Source: an uncultured Acetatifactor sp.
GTDB taxonomy: Bacteria > Bacillota > Clostridia > Lachnospirales > Lachnospiraceae
Direction of reading: 5' to 3'
Assembly (NCBI GenBank): GCA_934436435.1
Contig: CAKSAN010000007.1
Span: forward strand, 98,423 to 162,422
DNA: 64,000 nucleotides
The translations under genes and the position numbers were made by a program. Within the stretch, counting starts at the first letter, position 1. Each line of letters starts with the position of its first letter. Below the pieces are notes generated by a model. It was not told the origin of the DNA, did no database searches, and saw only the letters and a list, made by a program, of their open reading frames with translations. Positions 18,323 through 28,056 of this stretch are shown here, piece after piece.

Positions 18323-19675
18323 ATGAAGCTATGGATCACAGAAACGGAAAAAGTAAAAAGGCAGGCAGGAGAAGAAGCAGTAGTCATTTTGCAGCACTGG
18401 AAGCAGAAGGTGCGCAGGCTGCGAATCTACCGGGCCTGCCTTTGTGTTGCACTGATGCTGGCGGGGATGGGACTTATGGGGTATGGCTATTATCTCATAG
18501 ACAGCAGTATCCCTTCGGTCATTCATGTGAGAGCGGAATCAGAGGAGGCTCTGGAACTGGACATCCCGGCAAAAGGTGAGATCTTAAGCGTCAGCGAACA
18601 GGGGAACAGTAATATCCCTAAAGGGGCCGTGAATGTGGATCTGAGCCGCCCTGTGACCATGAAGACCGGCAATGCGGATGAGCTTCTGATGCAGGTGAAA
18701 CTGTTTGGAATCCTGCCGATGAAACAGGTGGGCATCCGGGTGATCGAGGACCAGGAGCTGATTCCGGTGGGAGTCCCTATCGGCATCTATGTCAAGACCG
18801 AGGGAGTGCTGGTGGTGGGAACCGGGGAATTTCAGGCCCTAAACGGAGGAAAAGTATCGCCGGCAGAGCATATTTTGAAGAGCGGCGATTATGTGATGAA
18901 ACTAAACGGCACTGCGGTCACCAAAAAGGACGAGCTGATCTCACGGATCGAAAACAGCGACGGCGGGGAGCAGATCCTGACCATCCGGCGAGGCGACGAA
19001 AGCTTCGATGTGAAGATCCGGCCGGTGCGGGATCAGACCGGGAAATATAAGCTCGGTGTCTGGGTCCGGGACAACGCCCAGGGCGTGGGAACCATGACCT
19101 ATATTGACAGTCAGGGCAATTTCGGAGCGTTGGGGCATGGCATCAACGATGTGGATACCAGCACCCTGATGGAAATGAATGACGGAACCCTTTATCAGAC
19201 GGAGATCATTTCGATCCAGAAGGGGACCGCCGGACATCCGGGAGAAATGACGGGGATGATCGTCTATTCCGATGACCGGATTCTGGGGGATATTACCAGC
19301 AACAGCGTCCGGGGAATCTTCGGCAGATGCAATAGCAAAGCACTGGCACTGGGAACGGAAGAGGCACTGCCTATCGGCCTGAAACAGGAGATCGAAAAAG
19401 GTCCGGCCAGGATCCTGTGTACTGTGGACGGTACTACCAGATATTACGATATAGAGATCACGGAGCTTCATCTGGACCACGATAATGTGAACCGGGGGAT
19501 CGAACTGAAAGTCACGGATCCGGAACTGATAGCCCTTACCGGGGGAATCGTCCAGGGAATGAGCGGTGCTCCCATCATACAGGACGGAAAAATTGTAGGA
19601 GCCGTCACTCACGTCCTTGTGCAGGACAGCACCAGAGGGTATGGGATTTTCATTGAAAATATGCTGGAACACTGA
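18323..19675 (+). CDS. spoIVB: SpoIVB peptidase (sporulation stage IV)
   Basis: About 450 residues. A basic cytosolic leader is followed by one membrane segment (about residues 33-55), a PDZ domain (LNGGKVSPAEHILKSGDYVMKLNGTAV...) and the S55 serine peptidase domain. Candidate catalytic residues are His in FGALGHGINDVDTSTLM (about 272) and Ser in IVQGMSGAPIIQDG (about 414). In Bacillus it is secreted from the forespore and triggers pro-sigma-K processing. The usual neighbour spo0A does not follow. ATG 18323 fits the GGGGG site better than ATG 18317. Confidence 0.92.
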   Translation: MKLWITETEKVKRQAGEEAVVILQHWKQKVRRLRIYRACLCVALMLAGMGLMGYGYYLIDSSIPSVIHVRAESEEALELDIPAKGEILSVSEQGNSNIPKGAVNVDLSRPVTMKTGNADELLMQVKLFGILPMKQVGIRVIEDQELIPVGVPIGIYVKTEGVLVVGTGEFQALNGGKVSPAEHILKSGDYVMKLNGTAVTKKDELISRIENSDGGEQILTIRRGDESFDVKIRPVRDQTGKYKLGVWVRDNAQGVGTMTYIDSQGNFGALGHGINDVDTSTLMEMNDGTLYQTEIISIQKGTAGHPGEMTGMIVYSDDRILGDITSNSVRGIFGRCNSKALALGTEEALPIGLKQEIEKGPARILCTVDGTTRYYDIEITELHLDHDNVNRGIELKVTDPELIALTGGIVQGMSGAPIIQDGKIVGAVTHVLVQDSTRGYGIFIENMLEH

Positions 19676-19693
19676 GTCCCGGTTACATTTTAT

Positions 19694-19722
19694 TTGAGTC
19701 AAAGGTTGAAATCTGTTATACT
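19694..19722 (+). promoter_or_regulatory. Promoter of the NUDIX-helicase pair
   Basis: -35 TTGAGT (19694-19699), 17-bp spacer, -10 TATACT (19717-19722), 40 bp before the NUDIX start. Confidence 0.65.
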
Positions 19723-19761
19723 GATTCTTGATATGACAGGAAAAGCACCGGGAGAAACTAT

Positions 19762-20295
19762 ATGAACATACAACAGCGGAACAATCTGACGACGCTCTGT
19801 TACATTGAGCGGGATGGGAAGTACCTGATGCTTCACCGGGTGAAGAAGGAAAACGACATTAACAAGGACAAATGGATCGGCGTGGGCGGGCATTTCGAAG
19901 CGGGCGAAAGCCCGGAGGACTGTGTGCTCCGGGAAGTGAAGGAAGAGACCGGGTATACCCTGACTTCCTACCGTTTCCGGGGACTTATTACCTTTTTGTA
20001 TCAGGGAATCTGTGAATACATGTGTCTCTATACGGCAGACGGATTTACCGGGGAGCCTTTAGAATGCGACGAAGGAACGTTGGAATGGGTGGAGATCGAC
20101 AAGGTAGAAGAACTGGATCTCTGGGAAGGGGATAAGATATTCTTCCGGCTTCTTAAGGAGAATCGTCCTTTTTTCTCTTTAAAGCTATCCTATGAGGAGA
20201 ACGGTGTCCTTTTAGAGGCGGTACTGGACGGAGAACCGATAGAAACAGCAGGGAACGGAAATACGCCGGAGGCGGAAGGCAGGACAGTAGATTGA
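19762..20295 (+). CDS. NUDIX hydrolase (8-oxo-dGTPase-like)
   Basis: 177 residues. A complete Nudix box is present, reading from GGHFEAGESPEDCVL into REVKEETGY (pattern Gx5Ex7REUxEExGU). LCYIERDGKYLMLHRVKKENDINKDKWIGVGG resembles MutT/8-oxo-dGTP diphosphatases of Firmicutes, so nucleotide sanitation is likely but not proven. The last 40 residues are unlike the family core. Its stop codon overlaps the TTG start of the helicase. Confidence 0.85.
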   Translation: MNIQQRNNLTTLCYIERDGKYLMLHRVKKENDINKDKWIGVGGHFEAGESPEDCVLREVKEETGYTLTSYRFRGLITFLYQGICEYMCLYTADGFTGEPLECDEGTLEWVEIDKVEELDLWEGDKIFFRLLKENRPFFSLKLSYEENGVLLEAVLDGEPIETAGNGNTPEAEGRTVD

Positions 20296-22418
20296 CTTTT
20301 TCGGAATTTGTACAGAACTACCACATCCAGTTAAACAAACAGCAGATGCAGGCGGTACAGGCCACGGAAGGTCCGGTGCTGCTCCTTGCGGTTCCCGGCA
20401 GCGGCAAGACTACGGTGTTGGTCAGCAGACTGGGATATATGATCTATTGCCTGGGAATCCGTCCGGAAGAGATCCTGACAGTGACCTATACCGTGGCGGC
20501 CACGAACGATATGCGCAGACGATTTGCGGGGATGTTTGGAGAGGCGGATGCAGGGCGGCTGGAGTTTCGTACCATTAACGGGATCTCCCAGAAGGTACTG
20601 CATTATTTTGCTTATCGTACCGGCAAAACACCGTTTCAGGTGGCAGACAGGGAGACCTCCGTGGTCATCAGACAGTCATTTCTGGAAGTGACGGGAAAGT
20701 ATGCTACGGAGAATGACATCAAAGAGACCCAGCTGGATATAACTTATGCGAAAAATATGCGCCTGACGCCGGAAGAGATCCGGAATATGGATACAGAAGT
20801 AGAGAAGTTCCCGGAAATCTTCCGGGTCTATAATGCAAAACTGAAACAGATGCAGATGATCGATTATGACGACCAGATGATCTATGCGCTGCGGATCCTG
20901 GAACAGTATCCGGAGGTACTTGCACATTTCAGGGAACAATACCGGTATTTTTGTGTGGATGAGGCACAGGATACTTCGAAAATACAGCATGATATGATCG
21001 ATTTGTTAGCAGCGCAGAGCAGGAATCTGTTCATGGTGGGGGATGAGGATCAGAGTATCTACGGATTCCGGGCGGCATACCCCCAGGCCCTGGTTTCCTT
21101 TGAGGACAGACACCCGGGAGCGAGACTGCTTCTTATGGAGACCAATTACCGCAGCAGACAGGAGATCGTCCGGGCGGCGGATGCCCTGATAAGACGGAAT
21201 AAAAACAGGCATCCCAAGAAAATGGTTCCGGCAAGGGCGGCCGGCGGTTGTGTCACAGAGATCAAGGCAGTGTCCAGACAGGGACAATACAATTACCTGC
21301 TAAAGGTAGCGCAGGACTGTGAACAGGAGACGGCGGTACTGTACCGGAATAACGAAAGTGCACTTCCCATCATTGATCTTCTGGAGCGAAAGGGACTGTC
21401 CTATCGGGTGAAAAATTCGGATATGACTTTTTTCTCCCACCCGGTGGTAAACGACATCTGTGATTTTATTCAGCTGTCTCTGGATCCCTGGGATGGGGAG
21501 ACATTTCTTAGGATCTATTATAAAATGGGTGCCGGTATCAGCAAAAAAGCGGCCATGGAGGCTGTGGATGCCAACACCAGACGACTGACACTGTTAGATA
21601 CGGTGGCGGAGATGGACGGAGTATCCGTCTACACCAGAAAACAGTGCAAGGCACTGGCAACTCATCTGGACAATATGCGGTACGAGTCGGCGGGAAAAGC
21701 CATCTACCGGATCCTGAACTATATGGGGTATCAGGAATACATGGATACTCACGGACTGGACAGCGGCAAGGCGGAGATCTTAAAGGCGCTGGGAGATCAG
21801 GAGAACAGCCTGTTTGATTTTCCGGCGAGGTTACAGAAATTACAGGAGATGATGAGAGAGGGCTGCGGCGATCCAAAGAGTCTCTTTGTTCTTTCCACGA
21901 TCCATTCCAGCAAGGGGCTGGAATACACCAGAGTGTATCTGGCGGATATGCTGGCGGGAGTGATCCCTTCCCAGATTCCGGGGAGGGGGTGTAAGCCGGA
22001 TTCCCCGGAGGTGAATGCCTACGAGGAAGAAAGAAGACTTTATTATGTGGGAATGACGAGAGCAAAGGAACAACTGTACATATTTACCTTTGGGCCGAAT
22101 CTGACCTCCGCTTTTTCCGGAGAAGTGTTTGATAAGCCCTCAAATGCCATAAGAAAGACGGGGACGGCTGTCGGAACCGGAGGTTTTCTGCGAAAGACAC
22201 CGGATCAAAAGAAGCAGAAGCTGCCGCCCCGGGAGGTGGAGGTTTGTATCACAGCCTGCGCACCCGGCAGGGAAGTCCTGCATCAGAAATACGGAACCGG
22301 CAGAATCGTCTCGGTCTCCGCTGACGGCATTGCCCAGATTCTGTTTGCAGGGGAAAACAGTAACCGAAAGATTTCTCTTCCCATTGCTTTTGCGGGGAAG
22401 ATACTTACCTTAAAATAA
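20292..22418 (+). CDS. UvrD/Rep-family ATP-dependent DNA helicase
   Basis: 708 residues. Motifs of superfamily 1A: LNKQQMQAVQATEGPVLLLAVPGSGKTTVL (Q motif and Walker A), FCVDEAQDTSKIQ (Walker B), VGDEDQSIYGFRAAYPQ (III), TNYRSRQEIV (IV), STIHSSKGLEYTRVYLADM (V) and YVGMTRAKEQLYIF (VI). It is shorter than PcrA, which is encoded separately at 51965, so it is a second UvrD-type helicase, possibly for repair. It starts at TTG 20292, overlapping the NUDIX stop. Confidence 0.9.
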   Translation: MTFSEFVQNYHIQLNKQQMQAVQATEGPVLLLAVPGSGKTTVLVSRLGYMIYCLGIRPEEILTVTYTVAATNDMRRRFAGMFGEADAGRLEFRTINGISQKVLHYFAYRTGKTPFQVADRETSVVIRQSFLEVTGKYATENDIKETQLDITYAKNMRLTPEEIRNMDTEVEKFPEIFRVYNAKLKQMQMIDYDDQMIYALRILEQYPEVLAHFREQYRYFCVDEAQDTSKIQHDMIDLLAAQSRNLFMVGDEDQSIYGFRAAYPQALVSFEDRHPGARLLLMETNYRSRQEIVRAADALIRRNKNRHPKKMVPARAAGGCVTEIKAVSRQGQYNYLLKVAQDCEQETAVLYRNNESALPIIDLLERKGLSYRVKNSDMTFFSHPVVNDICDFIQLSLDPWDGETFLRIYYKMGAGISKKAAMEAVDANTRRLTLLDTVAEMDGVSVYTRKQCKALATHLDNMRYESAGKAIYRILNYMGYQEYMDTHGLDSGKAEILKALGDQENSLFDFPARLQKLQEMMREGCGDPKSLFVLSTIHSSKGLEYTRVYLADMLAGVIPSQIPGRGCKPDSPEVNAYEEERRLYYVGMTRAKEQLYIFTFGPNLTSAFSGEVFDKPSNAIRKTGTAVGTGGFLRKTPDQKKQKLPPREVEVCITACAPGREVLHQKYGTGRIVSVSADGIAQILFAGENSNRKISLPIAFAGKILTLK

Positions 22419-22440
22419 TACACACCGGAGAGGAAAAGCT

Positions 22441-24000
22441 ATGTATACAATCGTAGTGGCAGATGACGAAGAAGAATTACGCAGGGCAATTATAAGGAAG
22501 ATTGACTGGGAAAGCATCGGTTTTCAGGTTGTGGGAGAGGCGGAGAACGGCATCGAAGCACTGGAACTGGTGGAACGGATGGAACCGGATCTGCTGTTGA
22601 CGGATATCCGGATGCCCTTTGTGTCCGGAATCGAACTGGCCAGACAGGTCAGAGAAGTCCGGCCTACCACCCAGATCGCCTTCTTAAGCGGTTTCGATGA
22701 ATTTTCCTATGCCCAGCAGGCCATTCAGTATAATATCATCAGCTATATGTTAAAGCCGATCACCATGGCGGATCTGACGGAAGAACTGAAAAAGATAAAG
22801 CTTAAGATTGACGGGATCTTTGCGGAATTTGATGCCAGAAAACATGACAACCCGGATCTGCAGCAGTTTTTCCTGCCACTTCTGCTGGATGATTATGTGA
22901 GCTATGAAGGGGACGAGAGGGAAGAACAGCTGACAGAGCAGGCGATCCGCAGCGGCTTTCTGAAGAATCACAACAATGCCTTTCAGTATGCGGTGCTGGC
23001 CATCACGGTGGAGGATACCGAAGGGCAGAACCGCACGCGGCCGGAACTGGTACATTCCGTAGATATGATCCTGCAAAAATATATGAAGCATTATACTTTT
23101 GCCATGGATGGCAGGCTTGTGGCGGTGCTGGCGGCTACCACAGCCACCTTCGACCGGTATCTGCATATTGCAGTGGGAGAACTGGTACAGAGTACGGAAC
23201 GTATTCTGAAAATGCATTGCCACATCGGTGTCAGCCGTATCAGAGAGCATCTGGGAGAATGCCATGAGGCCTACAGAGGAGCCATGAGCGCGCTGGGATA
23301 TTGTACCCCGGGAGAGAGCGGCATTCATTACATTGCGGATGAAGAGCGGGACAACACCATGGACATGGAACTGGCGGCAGAATGTGTCACCCAGATGGAA
23401 ACCCTGATCCGCAGCGGTTCCAGAGAGGAACTGGAGAATTTCCTGAAAGAGGTATTCGGCAGGCTGGAGATACAGCAGGATGCTGCCTTAAAATGCAAAT
23501 TCCTGATATTTCGGATGTCCTCGGCTTTGATCCGTATCGCTTATACGGTGACGGAAGACGCAGCTCTGTTCCAGCGTTTTGCCATGCTGGAAGGGCCGGT
23601 AAGGGAATCCAGGGACCGCTTCACGGAGCTGTGTCTGGAGGTCTGGGAACTGATCAATGCGGGCAAGAAAAAGAGCAGCCAGATCCTGTGTGAAAAGGCC
23701 ATGCAGATCATTGACAAAGAGTACGGAGATCCGTCCCTGTCTCTGGTAGGTGTCAGCAACAGCATCCATGTAAGCCCTAATTACCTCAGTACACTGATCA
23801 AAAAAGAGACCGGAGCAAGCTTTGTGGACCTGCTGACGAAAAAGAGGATCGAGACGGCAAGGGAACTGGTGCTGGGCAGTTCCATGAAGATGCGCGAGAT
23901 CGCAGAGCGGTGCGGCTACAGCGATCAGCATTATTTCAGCTACTGCTTTAAAAAGTACTGCGGCGTATCTCCCAATGCCATGCGACAGGAGAAAGAATAA
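22441..24000 (+). CDS. Two-component response regulator, AraC type (YesN-like)
   Basis: 519 residues. N-terminal receiver with acidic pair VVADDEEE, phosphoacceptor Asp55 in LLLTDIRMPFVSG, and LKPI lysine. A long middle region is followed by an AraC helix-turn-helix pair (SLVGVSNSIHVSPNYLSTLIKKETGASFVDLLTKKRIETARELV ... IAERCGYSDQHYFSYCFKKYCGVSPNAMR). YesN-type regulators usually control carbohydrate uptake genes. It lies directly before its kinase (3 bp gap). Confidence 0.92.
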   Translation: MYTIVVADDEEELRRAIIRKIDWESIGFQVVGEAENGIEALELVERMEPDLLLTDIRMPFVSGIELARQVREVRPTTQIAFLSGFDEFSYAQQAIQYNIISYMLKPITMADLTEELKKIKLKIDGIFAEFDARKHDNPDLQQFFLPLLLDDYVSYEGDEREEQLTEQAIRSGFLKNHNNAFQYAVLAITVEDTEGQNRTRPELVHSVDMILQKYMKHYTFAMDGRLVAVLAATTATFDRYLHIAVGELVQSTERILKMHCHIGVSRIREHLGECHEAYRGAMSALGYCTPGESGIHYIADEERDNTMDMELAAECVTQMETLIRSGSREELENFLKEVFGRLEIQQDAALKCKFLIFRMSSALIRIAYTVTEDAALFQRFAMLEGPVRESRDRFTELCLEVWELINAGKKKSSQILCEKAMQIIDKEYGDPSLSLVGVSNSIHVSPNYLSTLIKKETGASFVDLLTKKRIETARELVLGSSMKMREIAERCGYSDQHYFSYCFKKYCGVSPNAMRQEKE

Positions 24001-24003
24001 GAT

Positions 24004-25722
24004 ATGAAAAAAAGAAAGACATCCCTTTCCTTTATCATTACAATACTGGTGGTCGGGCTGGTTACCCTATTCCTGTTATGGTCCACTTTTTTCTTTTTAT
24101 CTCTTTACGTTGACGGAATGAAACAGGCAGCACAGACCAGCAGCGAACAGGCGGTGACCCAGGCTTCCAATGCGATCTCCAACTATATCGGGGATATGCA
24201 GGAGATCATGAGCCTGATCGAACAGAATCTGACGAAGAACGGAGGAAATACCGATCAGACGCTGGAGACTCTTTGCAGCGTCCGCTCGGATCTGGTGGCT
24301 GTCTACATTTATGACGAACAGGGAAAACTTGTAAATTCCCATACGGGGACTCACACATTGAAGGAACATTATCTGAAAGATCTGTCTTATATAGCACTGG
24401 ATTCCTACAATCCGGGAGTGCTTTATCTGTCGGAACCCCATGTGGAATCCCTGCTGCAGGACTATTATCCCTGGGTGGTATCGGTGCTGCAGGAGATTCC
24501 GGGGACAAATGGACAGAAGCTTCGGGTGGTCATTGATATCCGTTTTTCCAAAATATCGGATTATGTGGACAATGTGGGAATCGGACAGCACGGCTATTGC
24601 TTCATCACGGACAGTAACGGAGAGATGATCTATCATCCTCAACAGCAGCTTTTGTATTCGGGACTTAAGACGGAAGCTACGGAAGGACTGAACTTAAGCC
24701 ATAACGGTTCCTTTGAGACCAAAGAACTGATCTGCAGCGTCCGGGAACTGGATAACTGTGACTGGAAGGTGGTGGGTGTCAGCTACATCAGTGAACTGGT
24801 GACGGCCAAAGAGATGGAACTGCTGGGAAACATCTGTGTCATGCTGGCGGTCATTCTGCTGACGACCATGGTGGTCAGCTTTCTGGTATCCAGACTGGTG
24901 ACGAATCCGGCGCAGCGTCTCATCCGGGCTATGGAAGAGTTCGAGAGGGATGCGGCGGGATATGTCTACCAGCCCGTGGAAGGAACCTCGGAGATCGAGG
25001 CCCTGTCTCAGTCTTACGAACATATGGTAAGAAAGATCCAGAAGCTGATGAATCAGGTGCGTCAGGAGGAGATATCCCTGCGCAAAACGGAACTGAAGGC
25101 ATTGCAGGCACAGATCAATCCCCACTTTTTATACAATACGCTGGATGCTATCGGGTGGCTCTGCGAGGAGGAGCGGTGTCAGGATGCGGTGGAGATGGTC
25201 AATGCTCTGGCAAAGCTGTTCCGTATCAGTATCAGCAAGGGACATGAACTGATCACCATTGAAAAAGAAGTGGAACATGCCGGAAGCTATCTGAAGATCC
25301 AGAATTTTCGTTATAAAAATCAGTTTTCGTATGAATTTCAGGTGGAGGAGGACTGTCTGAAATATTACTGTAACAAGATCACCTTACAGCCCATCATCGA
25401 AAATGCCATCTATCACGGACTGGACCGCATGGTGGATGAGGGACATATCCTGATAAGGATCTACAGCGAGGGAGAAGATGTGATCTTCAGGGTAGAGGAT
25501 AACGGTGTCGGCATGTCCGAGGAACAGTGCCGGTCGATTCTCCACAAGGAGCCGGGAGACAATTCCGGCATCGGCATAAAGAATGTCAATGACAGGATCA
25601 AGATTTACTTCGGAAAAGAGTACGGCCTTTCCATAGAAAGCGAACTGGACGAGGGAACCATCGTGATCATAAGGATGCCGAAGGTGGAAGAAAATGTAGC
25701 GGCAGGATGGGAGAAAGTATGA
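24004..25722 (+). CDS. Sensor histidine kinase, YesM/LytS-type
   Basis: 572 residues. Two membrane segments (about 9-37 and 272-298) enclose an extracellular dCache-like sensing region (GYCFITDSNGEMIYH). A HAMP segment (TNPAQRLIRAMEEFERDAAG) precedes the His_kinase domain with His374 in LQAQINPHFLYNTLDAIGW, then the ATPase motifs QPIIENAIYHGL, DNGVGMSEEQ and GIGIKNVNDRIKIYFG. It should phosphorylate the preceding regulator. The stop overlaps the start of the sugar-binding lipoprotein gene, so the three genes form one unit. Confidence 0.92.
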   Translation: MKKRKTSLSFIITILVVGLVTLFLLWSTFFFLSLYVDGMKQAAQTSSEQAVTQASNAISNYIGDMQEIMSLIEQNLTKNGGNTDQTLETLCSVRSDLVAVYIYDEQGKLVNSHTGTHTLKEHYLKDLSYIALDSYNPGVLYLSEPHVESLLQDYYPWVVSVLQEIPGTNGQKLRVVIDIRFSKISDYVDNVGIGQHGYCFITDSNGEMIYHPQQQLLYSGLKTEATEGLNLSHNGSFETKELICSVRELDNCDWKVVGVSYISELVTAKEMELLGNICVMLAVILLTTMVVSFLVSRLVTNPAQRLIRAMEEFERDAAGYVYQPVEGTSEIEALSQSYEHMVRKIQKLMNQVRQEEISLRKTELKALQAQINPHFLYNTLDAIGWLCEEERCQDAVEMVNALAKLFRISISKGHELITIEKEVEHAGSYLKIQNFRYKNQFSYEFQVEEDCLKYYCNKITLQPIIENAIYHGLDRMVDEGHILIRIYSEGEDVIFRVEDNGVGMSEEQCRSILHKEPGDNSGIGIKNVNDRIKIYFGKEYGLSIESELDEGTIVIIRMPKVEENVAAGWEKV

Positions 25723-26705
25723 AAAAATACAAAATGAAAAAATTACTGTCCCTGCTGCTTGTGGGAATCCTGCTGCTTACAGGCATGAGCGGCTGTGGAA
25801 AAGGAGCGGAGACGGAGAAGACCCGGGTGACGTTCATTGTAAAATCCACGAAGAGTGCCTTTTGGAAAAGTGTTTTTGCCGGTGCCCGGGCAGCGGCCAC
25901 GGAATACAATCTGAATGTGACCTTTAACGGCCCGGAATCAGAAGAGGATTATGAGACACAGAACGAAATGGTGCGGCAGGCTATGGAGGACGGGGTGGAT
26001 GTGATCGTATTCTCCGCGGTGGATTACAATGCCAATGCGGAAATTATAGATCAGGCAGCCCAGAGAGGAATTAAAATTGTCGTTATCGACAGCGACGTCA
26101 ACAGCAGCATGGTAAGCTGCCGCATCGGAACGAACAATCTGCAGGCGGGAATACAGGCAGCGGAAGCAGCTCTGGCGACGGAGGAAGACGAACTGTATAT
26201 CGGTATCGTGAATTATGATATCAATTCCGCCAACGGACAACAGCGGGAACTGGGATTCCGCCAGACAGTGGAGCAGGATCCGAGAGTTAAAAATATTACT
26301 ACCATCAATGTCCTGTCCACCACAGAGGATGCCAGAGTGGGAGCAAAAGAGATGCTTCTGTCGGATTCACGGATCAATGTGGTGGTGACCTTTAATGAAT
26401 GGACCAGTCTCGGCGTGGGCTGGGCCATCCGGGATTTGGACCGGGGAGATCGGACCCAGGTGGTGGCATTTGATTCCAATGTGGTCTCTGTGGGAATGCT
26501 GGAGACCGGGGAGGTGGATGCACTGATCGTACAGAACCCCTATGCCATGGGGTATCTGGGAGTGGAGACGGCGGCGAATCTGTTGAATGGACAGGCCGGC
26601 GGCCCAGGCGTGATAGATACGGCCACCACCATCGTGACCAGAGAGAACATGTACGAGCGGGAAAGCCAGAAGATATTGTTCTCTTTTGAAGAAGAAGGAT
26701 ATTAG
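25719..26705 (+). CDS. Periplasmic-type sugar-binding lipoprotein (sensor partner)
   Basis: 328 residues from ATG 25719, which overlaps the kinase stop as ATGA; an in-frame ATG at 25707 is less likely. Lipoprotein signal with lipobox MSGC. The rest is a ribose-binding-protein-like fold: VTFIVKSTKSAFWKSVFAGARAAATEYNLNV ... GVDVIVFSAVDYNANAEIIDQAAQRGIKIVVIDSDVN, and later NVVVTFNEWTSLGVGWA and ALIVQNPYAMGYLG. The coupling to a kinase and regulator suggests it presents a sugar to the kinase rather than to a permease. Confidence 0.85.
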   Translation: MKKYKMKKLLSLLLVGILLLTGMSGCGKGAETEKTRVTFIVKSTKSAFWKSVFAGARAAATEYNLNVTFNGPESEEDYETQNEMVRQAMEDGVDVIVFSAVDYNANAEIIDQAAQRGIKIVVIDSDVNSSMVSCRIGTNNLQAGIQAAEAALATEEDELYIGIVNYDINSANGQQRELGFRQTVEQDPRVKNITTINVLSTTEDARVGAKEMLLSDSRINVVVTFNEWTSLGVGWAIRDLDRGDRTQVVAFDSNVVSVGMLETGEVDALIVQNPYAMGYLGVETAANLLNGQAGGPGVIDTATTIVTRENMYERESQKILFSFEEEGY

Positions 26706-26744
26706 GAAATATGCGTATCCCGTTTGTGCGGTTTGAATATTCCA

Positions 26745-26882
26745 TGTACAAAAAAATAGGATGAGATCACACAAAGCGTAAAAATATGTACAAAACATGA
26801 ACGAAATGTGTACAGAATAGTATAATTTCTAACCCCGTGCGTAAGATTTTGCATATCTTTTTTGTACAAGATGCCATATAAT
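26745..26882 (+). promoter_or_regulatory. mgl upstream region: four TGTACA boxes and two -10 elements
   Basis: TGTACA occurs at 26745-26750, 26787-26792, 26809-26814 and 26863-26868. The start-to-start distances of 42, 22 and 54 bp are close to whole helical turns. Perfect TATAAT boxes lie at 26821-26826 and 26877-26882, each with a poor -35 box, as expected for activator-dependent promoters. The response regulator encoded upstream is the obvious candidate activator (inferred). Confidence 0.5.
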
Positions 26883-26938
26883 TACCTCATCAAGAGATGA
26901 AACACATACAATTTCATCAAAACAAGGAGGTATTTCAT

Positions 26939-28033
26939 ATGAAAAAGTTCATGTCACTGCTGTTGGTCGGCATTATGATGCTCAGTCTCGTAGCGTGCGG
27001 AAAGAGCGGCGGAGGAAGCGGAGAGTTGAATGTAGGAGTATTCTACTACACCTACAGTGATACATACATTTCCAGCGTGCGTACCGCACTGGACAGTGCT
27101 CTTACCGAAGCAGGCATCAAGTTCCAGAACTATGACGGCAACAGTAACCAGACCACCCAGAACGAGCAGATCGATACCGCTATCGCACAGGGTACCAACC
27201 TTCTGATCGTCAACATCGTAACATCCGGTTCCGTAGACGCTTCCCAGGCCATCGTTGACAAGGCAAGCGCAGCAGGAATCCCTGTTATCTTCTTCAACCG
27301 TGCGGTAGAATCCGATGAGGATGAAGGTAAGGTATTAGGCAGCTATGACAAGTGTGCATTCGTTGGAACCGATGCTCCCGAAGCAGGTCATATGCAGGGT
27401 AAGATGGTTGGTCAGTATGTAGTAGACAACTTTGACAACATCGACTTAAACGGCGACGGCAAGATCAGCTATGCAATGTTCATGGGTCAGTTAGGTAACG
27501 TAGAAGCAATCTATCGTACCCAGTACGGCGTAGAAGATGCAGATGCAGTAATCACTGCAGCCGGTAAGCCCGCTCTGGAGTACTTCGATGCATCCAATAC
27601 CGATAAGTATCAGGTTGACCAGGACGGTAACTGGTCCGCAACCGCAGCTAACAACTACATGACCACCAACCTGTCTCAGTACAATGAGTCCGCTGGCAAC
27701 ATGATCGAGCTGGTTATCTGCAACAACGACGGTATGGCTGAAGGTGTTATCTCCGCTCTGAATGACAAGGGCTACAACTTAGGCGATGGCAGCAGCACCA
27801 CCATTCCTGTATTCGGCGTTGATGCAACTGACGCAGCAAAACAGCTGATCGCAGATGGCAAGATGACCGGTACCATCAAGCAGGATGCAGAAGGTATGGC
27901 AAACGGTATTGCTTACCTGGCTAAGAACATTCAGGCTGGCAAGGATCTGATGGCAGATACCAACAGCTTCAACATCTCTGAGAAGGTTAGCAACAAGATC
28001 TACATCCCTTACGCTACTTACACCGGAGAATGA
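26939..28033 (+). CDS. mglB: Galactose/glucose-type ABC transporter substrate-binding lipoprotein
   Basis: 364 residues from ATG 26939, nine bases after AAGGAGG. Lipobox LVAC in MMLSLVACGKSG. The Peripla_BP_4 fold is like MglB: NVGVFYYTYSDTYISSVRTALDSAL, ANLLIVNIVTSGSVDASQAIVDKASAAGIPVIFFNR, YVGTDAPEAG-like FVGTDAPEAGHMQG, and a DLNGDGKISY calcium-loop-like segment at 180-190 as in galactose-binding proteins. With the next two genes it forms a complete importer. Confidence 0.9.
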   Translation: MKKFMSLLLVGIMMLSLVACGKSGGGSGELNVGVFYYTYSDTYISSVRTALDSALTEAGIKFQNYDGNSNQTTQNEQIDTAIAQGTNLLIVNIVTSGSVDASQAIVDKASAAGIPVIFFNRAVESDEDEGKVLGSYDKCAFVGTDAPEAGHMQGKMVGQYVVDNFDNIDLNGDGKISYAMFMGQLGNVEAIYRTQYGVEDADAVITAAGKPALEYFDASNTDKYQVDQDGNWSATAANNYMTTNLSQYNESAGNMIELVICNNDGMAEGVISALNDKGYNLGDGSSTTIPVFGVDATDAAKQLIADGKMTGTIKQDAEGMANGIAYLAKNIQAGKDLMADTNSFNISEKVSNKIYIPYATYTGE

Positions 28034-28056
28034 TCTGAATAACAAGTAAATAAAAG

